Shown in pieces: positions 1-5,231 of a stretch of DNA of 5,231 nt; position 1 is the stretch's first letter, and each line of letters begins with the position of its first letter. Origin of the DNA: Candidatus Atribacteria bacterium (GTDB lineage Bacteria > Atribacterota > Atribacteria > Atribacterales > Atribacteraceae); contig JAGPGC010000091.1 of assembly GCA_018056205.1 (NCBI GenBank), positions 1 to 5,231 on the forward strand. The letters are read 5' to 3'. Below the pieces are notes generated by a model that ran no database searches, was not told where the DNA came from, and saw only the letters and a list, made by a program, of their open reading frames with translations. The position numbers and the translations under genes are program-made.

Positions 1-2456
1 AGATTTATTCCGGCTAAAACTCCAGCAATTGAACTACCTTTTTTTATTCCTAATACCACGATGCCCTTATCCATACGTAAACGTAATTCATCAACAATTT
101 CTTTTAAATAATCTATTTCTGGAGGGTTTTCCACAAATAGATGAGTAAGATATACTGCTGCTCCATTGCTCTTAGCTTCTTGGAGAGTATCAAGGACCAC
201 CTGACGTGCTTTAGCTTGAAAGGTACGTTGTAACTCCTCTTTATAGCGCTTATTATCTTCAATTAAATTATTGATTACCGATAATATTTGTCCAAGATCA
301 GATCCTAAAATTTTCTTTATATCCCGCCCTACCTGGTAATACTCCTGCAAATACTTAAAGGCAGCTGACCCAGCTACTGCTTCTATTCTTCTCAAACCGG
401 ATCCAATACTCGATTCAGTAACAATTTTAAAAAGACCAGCTTCACTGGTTCGCCTTAAATGCGTTCCACCACAAAGCTCAGCAGTATAATCACCAACCCG
501 GACAATCCGAACTAAAGATTGGTATTTTTCTTCAAACAAAGCGATAACACCTGCTCGCTGAGCTTCATCTAAGCTTGAATAACTTACCACCACTGGTAAG
601 TCCTCAAAAATCTTTTGGTTAACAATAGCCTCCACCGCATCAATCTCCTCTTCAGTTAAAGCGGAAAAATGGGTGAAATCAAAGCGGAGCCCACTTTCTC
701 CTACCCAGGAACCAGCTTGCTTTACCTGTGAACCCAAAATTTCCCGTAAAGCTCGATGCAGCAAGTGGGTGCTGGTATGGTGAATTTCAATGAGCCGTCG
801 ACGTTGGGGATCTATTTTAGCAAAAACCTGGTCCTTTTCCCTTACTTGACCGCTGACTACTATTCCCTCAATCAGAAACTCGGAGTAAACCTTCTTAACC
901 TGGACTCTTCCTTGCTCGGCTTCAATCCACCCAGTATCGAATTCTTGTCCTCCCTTTTCCGGATAAAACGGTGATTCCCTTAAAGCTACAATAACCCTTT
1001 GACCAGTTGTTGCTTGGCTGATACGATCTTGTCCATCAGATAATGCCACGATTTCGGTATTAACCACTGGGCTATCATATCCAACAAAGTGACTAATTAC
1101 GCCGGTAAATAACTCTTCTATTTCCTTTTGATCTCTCATGAGTTGATCTTTTTCACCATGAGCTTTTCGAGCTCGCTCTTTTTGCTGTTCCATTTGACTG
1201 GCAAATTCCGATTTATCAAATTGCAACCCCTCTTCTTGAAGCATATCTTCGGCTACATCAACTGGAAATCCATAGGTATCATAAAGTTTGAAGATGTCTT
1301 TCCCAGATAGCTCTTTATTCTGGCTTTTTTTTGCTTGTTCAATCAAATTATTCAAAAATGCTTCTCCACTTTGGAGGGTATTCTCAAAGCGGGATTCTTC
1401 CTGAAATACAATTTTTGAAATTAAATCTTTGCGCAGGGCAAGCTCAGGATAGGCACCTTCCATACCAAAAATTACTGTAAATAATAATTCGTGAAGAAAA
1501 GGGTGATGAATACCAATTTTATTTCCATAGCGATAAGCACGGCGAATTAATCGTCTTAAAACATAGCCTCTTCCTTCATTGGAAGGATAGACTCCATCAG
1601 CAATTAAAAATACCATAGCTCGAATATGATCGGCAATAATTCGAAAGGGAGGTTTTAGGTCTGGTACTGAGTAATTCCTTCCTGACATTTTTTCCAATTG
1701 TTGAATAATAGGAAGAAAAAGATCGGTTTCATAATCAGTATCGGTTTCTTGAACAATCGAGGCTAAACGCTCTAAACCCATACCGGTATCGATATTCTTT
1801 TTGGGAAGCTCCTCCAGAGTTCCATCTGCTTTCCGATCAAATTCCATAAAAACCAAATTCCATACTTCGAGATATCGATCGCAGTTACATCCTGGAGCAC
1901 AGGTAGGTTGACCACAACCCTTGGAAACTCCTCGATCATAATAGATTTCAGAACAATATCCACAGGGTCCGACTGGTCCCGATGCCCAAAAGTTATCTTC
2001 ATCTCCCAAGAAAACAATTCTTTCCGCCGGGACTCCAACATCATTTTTCCATACTTCAAAAGCTTCTTGATCTTCTCGATGAACCGAAACCCACATTTTA
2101 TCTGGAGAAAAACCAATCCACTGAGTAAGATATTCCCAGCCCCATAGACAAGCTTCTTTTTTAAAATAGTCACCAAAAGAAAAATTACCCAGCATTTCAA
2201 AAAAAGTATGATGGCGGGCAGTGTGACCAACATATTCCAGGTCGTTGACCCGCACACATTTTTGCACACTTACCACTCGTTTAAAGTGAGGCTGAATTTT
2301 ATTTAAAAAAATGGGTTTGAAGGGCACCATGCCAGCAATAGTTAAAAGCAAGGTGGGATCGTTTGGAATTAATGAAGCACTGGGAAGTATTTTGTGCTCT
2401 TTCTTTTCAAAAAAACTCAGAAAACTTTGCCTCAACTCGGAACTGGTCATGGTCAT
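1..2456 (-). CDS. alaS: Alanyl-tRNA synthetase (AlaRS), 3' end cut by window edge
   Basis: This cytoplasmic class II synthetase charges tRNA-Ala with alanine and hydrolyses mischarged Ser/Gly-tRNA-Ala. The frame is open for 818 codons to the left edge; bacterial AlaRS is usually about 870-880 residues, so roughly 50-60 C-terminal residues are missing. Visible parts: the catalytic core (about 1-450) with motif 2 around CVRVNDLEYVGHTARHH (67-83), FFEMLGNFSFGDYF (85-98) and motif 3 DTGMGLERLA (223-232); a Cys-rich insert (C165, C168, C181, C186, C190, C192); the editing domain with SPFYPEKGGQ (495-504), HTSTH (H560, H564) and CGGTH (C662, H666), the expected metal ligands; and the start of the C-Ala/DHHA1 region (about 700 on). 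The ATG at 2456 is chosen because an in-frame TGA (2465-2463) excludes any longer form, and a purine-rich site lies upstream. A second ATG two codons in is possible. The identification is secure; the sequence has no frameshift. Confidence 0.97.
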   Translation of the reverse strand, partial: MTMTSSELRQSFLSFFEKKEHKILPSASLIPNDPTLLLTIAGMVPFKPIFLNKIQPHFKRVVSVQKCVRVNDLEYVGHTARHHTFFEMLGNFSFGDYFKKEACLWGWEYLTQWIGFSPDKMWVSVHREDQEAFEVWKNDVGVPAERIVFLGDEDNFWASGPVGPCGYCSEIYYDRGVSKGCGQPTCAPGCNCDRYLEVWNLVFMEFDRKADGTLEELPKKNIDTGMGLERLASIVQETDTDYETDLFLPIIQQLEKMSGRNYSVPDLKPPFRIIADHIRAMVFLIADGVYPSNEGRGYVLRRLIRRAYRYGNKIGIHHPFLHELLFTVIFGMEGAYPELALRKDLISKIVFQEESRFENTLQSGEAFLNNLIEQAKKSQNKELSGKDIFKLYDTYGFPVDVAEDMLQEEGLQFDKSEFASQMEQQKERARKAHGEKDQLMRDQKEIEELFTGVISHFVGYDSPVVNTEIVALSDGQDRISQATTGQRVIVALRESPFYPEKGGQEFDTGWIEAEQGRVQVKKVYSEFLIEGIVVSGQVREKDQVFAKIDPQRRRLIEIHHTSTHLLHRALREILGSQVKQAGSWVGESGLRFDFTHFSALTEEEIDAVEAIVNQKIFEDLPVVVSYSSLDEAQRAGVIALFEEKYQSLVRIVRVGDYTAELCGGTHLRRTSEAGLFKIVTESSIGSGLRRIEAVAGSAAFKYLQEYYQVGRDIKKILGSDLGQILSVINNLIEDNKRYKEELQRTFQAKARQVVLDTLQEAKSNGAAVYLTHLFVENPPEIDYLKEIVDELRLRMDKGIVVLGIKKGSSIAGVLAGIN

Positions 2457-2465
2457 TGCCGGTCA

Positions 2466-2474
2466 CTTCTCTCC
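2466..2474 (-). promoter_or_regulatory. Probable ribosome binding site of alaS
   Basis: Read on the minus strand this is GGAGAGAAG. It ends 9 bases before the alaS ATG at 2456 and 15 before the alternative ATG at 2450, so it supports the upstream start. It is the only Shine-Dalgarno-like sequence in the 54-bp gap after the PP-loop gene, which suggests that alaS is translated from its own initiation site even if it shares a transcript with the upstream genes. Confidence 0.6.
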
Positions 2475-2510
2475 ATTTCGATTAAATACTAAATTTTCTA
2501 TCGTTATTAA

Positions 2511-3491
2511 TTATAACCAAAAATCTACAACCTGAAAGGTTCGCAGTCTTCGATTAGTTGAAGGCATCCATTGAAAGGAAACTGGTTGAACAAAGTCTGG
2601 TTGAATTTTTCCTTTTTCAATCCAATATTTAGACTCTAAATTGCGATAAAGTCCTGGATTGGCACGAATAGTCAGAGTGATAGGCCGTTCAACCCAAGTT
2701 AACGAATCAATTTCTTCTAGTTCCATAATTACCTGGGAAATGACCGATTTAAGGGTTGGGTGGGTAACCGGTCGGAGATTAATCAGTGCCTGATTCTTCT
2801 GCAAAGTTCCAACGATTTTAACATTAGCAATTTCGCTTGGAAAACCTTCTTGATGAATGGATTTCAACAAAACATTATTAGCTTTTACCACTGCCTGTCC
2901 ATGAATTTTTGCTGCCAGAGGCTTATAGAGATGCTTTAACGCACATCCTTCTCGAAGGTTATTTTCACCTATACGTCGAACCGGAATATCCAGGGTTTGG
3001 CAAAGGTGAAAAATATCTTGCTTGGTAAAATCAAAGAGCGGTGAATAGGTATTTCGAACTAATTTAAGACCGCGCCTACCCCAGCTATCACTTTGGTTAG
3101 CACCACCAACGATCAAGGTCTTTTCTCCAAAATACTTCTGGAGATTTTCTAATTTGGCTTTTCTGGTGCAGAGATTACAAGCAGGACCGCGGCTTACTAC
3201 TTCTTCAATGATATTCTTTCCGGAAAGATACAAATGTGAGACTTGAAAATAAGAAACCAAAAAATCGATGTTTTCTCGAGCACGATAAGGAAAATACTCC
3301 TCCCAATCAATGGTACAGGCTTGTACTTTTTCTTTCCCCAATGCCAGCAAGGAAAGAAAAAGCGCAACGGTACTATCTATCCCTCCCGAAAACGCCACCG
3401 CGACCCTTTCATACAATGCTGCGACATCTTTTATTTCATGAATCACACCCTGGATTTGTTTCTCAAAATCAACTTCAACAGCTTCCATCAT
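2511..3491 (-). CDS. LarE-like PP-loop ATP pyrophosphatase / sulfur transferase with three Cys
   Basis: The 326-residue protein belongs to the PP-loop (adenine nucleotide alpha-hydrolase) superfamily, which adenylates a substrate before sulfur or amide transfer. The P-loop is AVAFSGGIDSTVAL (31-44, SGGIDS at 35-40). CNLC (C105, C108) is followed by GGANQSD (129-135), SPLFDFTKQDI (150-160) and a distal C183 in REGCALKH. This order matches LarE, where the Cys near C183 is the sacrificial sulfur donor in some members and three Cys hold a 4Fe-4S cluster in others. LarE builds the nickel-pincer nucleotide of lactate racemase, but no larA, larB or larC is visible, so the true substrate is unknown. 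LarE proteins are usually about 270 residues; the last 60 or so residues here look like an extension I do not recognise. The start overlaps the S1 stop (ATGA) and a second ATG follows directly. A tRNA-thiolation enzyme is the main alternative. Superfamily is certain, LarE subfamily likely, function open. Confidence 0.85.
   Translation of the reverse strand: MMEAVEVDFEKQIQGVIHEIKDVAALYERVAVAFSGGIDSTVALFLSLLALGKEKVQACTIDWEEYFPYRARENIDFLVSYFQVSHLYLSGKNIIEEVVSRGPACNLCTRKAKLENLQKYFGEKTLIVGGANQSDSWGRRGLKLVRNTYSPLFDFTKQDIFHLCQTLDIPVRRIGENNLREGCALKHLYKPLAAKIHGQAVVKANNVLLKSIHQEGFPSEIANVKIVGTLQKNQALINLRPVTHPTLKSVISQVIMELEEIDSLTWVERPITLTIRANPGLYRNLESKYWIEKGKIQPDFVQPVSFQWMPSTNRRLRTFQVVDFWL
3488..3491 (-). 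other. ATGA stop/start overlap between rpsA and the LarE-like gene
   Basis: The rpsA stop TGA (3490-3488) shares bases with the downstream ATG (3491-3489). The 20 or so bases before this ATG are AT-rich and carry no clear Shine-Dalgarno sequence, so the downstream gene probably depends on ribosomes finishing S1 (termination-reinitiation coupling). A second ATG lies directly after the first and would allow initiation one codon later. The overlap itself is seen directly; the coupling is inferred. Confidence 0.8.
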
Positions 3492-5231
3492 GAATTATTT
3501 TTCATATTATTGAGTAAATTATTAAAGGTATCTCCAAAAACATCACCCAAGGTGGTCTTACCATTGGTTTGAGGTAATGGTTGTTCCTTTTTGGATTTTT
3601 CTTTTTCTCTTTCTTTATCCTTAATTCGTTCTTTTTCTACTTCTCGAGCCTGAGCTTGCTTAATACTCAAACCAATTTTTCTCTCTTGATCATCCAGTTT
3701 AATAACCTTTACATTGACTGGTTGATTTTCTTCAATCACTTCTGAGGGAGAAGCAATCCGTTTATCAGATATTTCGGAAATATGGACTAAACCATCCCAT
3801 CCTTTTTCTAATTCGATAAAGGCTCCAAAATCAACAATCCTGACCACCTTGCCAGTATGGATGCTCCCTAGCGGATATTTATTTTTGATCTCAAACCAAG
3901 GATCAGGAAGAATCGCCTTTCGGCTTACGACAATTCTCTGCTCCTCAGGTTGAAATTCAATAATCTTAACCGGAAGCGTCTGACCCTTTTTAAGTAACTG
4001 GCCAGGATGTTTAATCGGTTCCCAATCTAATTCCGAGAGAGGTAGAAGAGCTTCAACATCGGGCATTAGCTCAATAAAAGCTCCGAAATTCATTAATCTT
4101 TGAACATTCCCATTAATCACATCCCCAACCTTCCAAAGGTTTTGGGCTTGTCCCCAGGGATTTTCTTTCATCTGTTTCAAACTCAAAATAATTTGACGGC
4201 TTTCCGGATCAACAGCGATAATCCGGGCATCAACTAATTGATTCCGCCGCAAGATTTCGCTAACTCGATTCACTCGTTTCCAAGATAGTTCTTCAATAGG
4301 AATTTTGCCCTCAATACCGTCTTCAATCTCCACAATAGCACCTTTGGGATTGATACGTTCCACTCGCACCCGAGCAACGCTGTTTACTGGATAACTCTCA
4401 TCAACTGAAAGCCAGGGATCAGGATGGATTTGTTTTAAACCAAGTGATAAACGTTTTTTTTCTTTATCAATGTCGAGAATTCGAGCATCAACAATATCAC
4501 CTACTTTAACCACTTCTTTCGGATGCTTAACATATCCCCAAGAAATATCAGAAATGTGAACTAGACCCTCAATCCCTTCTTCGATCTCTACAAATACTCC
4601 AAAATCTTTAATGGATATTACTTTGCCCTGAACGATATCCCCTACTTTCATTTTTTCTTCAACGCTTTCCCATGGATCTGGTTTAAGGCGCTTCATACTT
4701 AGGGATATTTCCTCTTTTTTGGGGTCCCACCCTATCACTCGAATATCAATTTCGTCACCTTTATTCAATATATCCTCTAACTTTCCAATTCTACCCCAGG
4801 ATATCTCTGAAATGTGCAACAATCCATCAATCCCACCTAAATCAACAAAAGCACCAAAACTGGTAATATTTTTAACAATCCCTTTCCTGATTTGACCAAC
4901 TTCAAGATTGGCAAGGGTTTCTTGTCTCTTTTTTAATTCTTCTTCTTCAACGATAATTTTATGTGAAACCACAACATTCCTGGTTTTTCGATCCGCTTCA
5001 ATCACTTTCACTGGTAAGGTTTTATGAATATATTCATCTAAATCCTGGGGAACTTTATCAACACATGAAGCAGGAAGGAAGGCATTCACACCGATATCAA
5101 CGGTTAACCCCCCTTTTACCTTTTTTACTACTTTAGCCATAAGGGGTTTCCCGCTATTTTTGCTTTCTTCAATGTCAATCCATGCCCCACGATATCGGGC
5201 TTTTTCACGAGATAACCAGACATATCCCTGA
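3488..5231 (-). CDS. rpsA: Ribosomal protein S1 homologue, 5' end cut by window edge
   Basis: S1 binds single-stranded mRNA through OB-fold repeats and helps load it on the 30S subunit. The visible 580 residues open with LSREKARYRGAW (6-17), which aligns with the end of domain 1 in E. coli S1 (LSREKAKRHEAW). Six S1 repeats follow, at about 28-90, 111-180, 196-266, 282-352, 367-438 and 453-524, with the family signatures SFGAFVDL and GLLHISEISW. Then come a Lys/Glu-rich tail (about 529-549) and a C-terminal TTLGDVFGDTF motif (559-569). The ATG at 5140 is not the start: the frame stays open to the right edge and the residues before it are conserved S1 sequence. The fourth visible repeat has PKGAIVEI in place of the usual aromatic FGAF. 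The stop overlaps the next gene by 4 bp. Fusion to IspH or another N-terminal domain, as in some anaerobes, cannot be judged here. Confidence 0.95.
   Translation of the reverse strand, partial: QGYVWLSREKARYRGAWIDIEESKNSGKPLMAKVVKKVKGGLTVDIGVNAFLPASCVDKVPQDLDEYIHKTLPVKVIEADRKTRNVVVSHKIIVEEEELKKRQETLANLEVGQIRKGIVKNITSFGAFVDLGGIDGLLHISEISWGRIGKLEDILNKGDEIDIRVIGWDPKKEEISLSMKRLKPDPWESVEEKMKVGDIVQGKVISIKDFGVFVEIEEGIEGLVHISDISWGYVKHPKEVVKVGDIVDARILDIDKEKKRLSLGLKQIHPDPWLSVDESYPVNSVARVRVERINPKGAIVEIEDGIEGKIPIEELSWKRVNRVSEILRRNQLVDARIIAVDPESRQIILSLKQMKENPWGQAQNLWKVGDVINGNVQRLMNFGAFIELMPDVEALLPLSELDWEPIKHPGQLLKKGQTLPVKIIEFQPEEQRIVVSRKAILPDPWFEIKNKYPLGSIHTGKVVRIVDFGAFIELEKGWDGLVHISEISDKRIASPSEVIEENQPVNVKVIKLDDQERKIGLSIKQAQAREVEKERIKDKEREKEKSKKEQPLPQTNGKTTLGDVFGDTFNNLLNNMKNNS
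3584..3646 (-). other. Low-complexity Lys/Glu/Arg-rich tail segment of S1
   Basis: This purine-rich stretch on the coding strand (long T/C runs on the plus strand) encodes about 21 residues made almost wholly of Lys, Glu, Arg and Asp (for example KERIKDKEREKEKSKKE). It links the last S1 repeat to the C-terminal TTLGDVFGD motif. It is probably a disordered or single-helix charged linker; that structural reading is inference. Confidence 0.75.
3659..4900 (-). repeat. Five tandem S1-domain coding repeats, about 258 nt each
   Basis: Within rpsA the S1 repeats run in an almost exact 86-residue register. The Trp of the HISEISW-type motif falls at visible residues 145, 231, 317 and 403 (Asp at 489 in the last repeat), and the Trp of the linker motif (PDPW or ENPW) falls at 187, 273, 359 and 445. 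Every step is 86 residues, with a single one-residue indel between the first two units near the LGGIDG/EEGIEG loop. The DNA of the units is well diverged, so this is an old protein repeat and not a recent DNA duplication. The upstream repeat (visible residues 28-90) is more distant and has a different linker. Confidence 0.85.

Noticed and set aside
756..1310. Plus-strand open frames of 60-72 codons inside alaS
   Set aside because: They are antisense to well-conserved AlaRS sequence, and their translations show no recognisable motif.
1772..2269. A 165-codon minus-strand open frame
   Set aside because: It is out of frame with alaS and lies entirely inside it. The alaS frame carries all the conserved AlaRS motifs there, and the alternative translation resembles no family I know.
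2453..2476. A 7-codon frame (MERSDRQ) whose TGA overlaps the alaS ATG
   Set aside because: Its start would sit on the alaS ribosome site itself and it has no ribosome site of its own. A frame this short arises easily by chance. It would matter only if conserved in relatives.
2457..2510. Promoter, terminator or T-box leader in the gap before alaS
   Set aside because: At 54 bp the gap is too short for a T-box. I see no stem followed by a T-run and no well-spaced -35/-10 pair; the AT-rich TAGTAT is too weak alone.
3236..3572. Two overlapping plus-strand open frames (85 and 109 codons)
   Set aside because: They are antisense to the PP-loop and S1 genes, have low-complexity translations and no ribosome site that would support them.

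Overview
The window is an AT-leaning bacterial chromosomal segment in which every supported gene lies on the minus strand. It therefore reads right to left as one compact co-directional block: ribosomal protein S1 homologue (5' end beyond the right edge), then a PP-loop ATP pyrophosphatase resembling LarE, then alanyl-tRNA synthetase (3' end beyond the left edge). The S1 stop and the PP-loop start overlap by 4 bp (ATGA). A 54-bp gap separates the PP-loop gene from alaS. I see no promoter, terminator, RNA gene, mobile element or CRISPR array.

Layout: 3488-5231 is S1, with 580 residues visible. Its reading frame is open through the right edge, and the first ATG in frame (5140) is internal to the protein. 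2511-3491 is the 326-residue LarE-like protein with an SGGIDS PP-loop and a CxxC plus a distal Cys. 1-2456 is alaS, with 818 codons visible and the extreme C-terminus missing. Together they fill almost the whole window, and no gene-free stretch reaches 300 bases.

Functionally this is a translation cluster: S1 helps recruit mRNA to the ribosome and AlaRS charges tRNA-Ala. The gene between them is the least explained part. LarE proteins are known as sacrificial sulfur transferases for the nickel-pincer cofactor of lactate racemase, but no larA, larB or larC is visible here. Its coupling to rpsA and alaS makes another sulfur-transfer role, for example on RNA, worth considering; this is inference.

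Organism: the AlaRS has the short CVRVNDLE form of motif 2 and a Cys-rich insert like those I associate with Bacillota, Thermotogota and related anaerobes, and S1 ends in a TTLGDVFGD-type motif. This suggests an anaerobic bacterium of a Bacillota-, Thermotogota- or Atribacterota-like lineage, with low confidence. The window is mostly housekeeping. The items worth a second look are the LarE-like gene and the probable seven-repeat S1.
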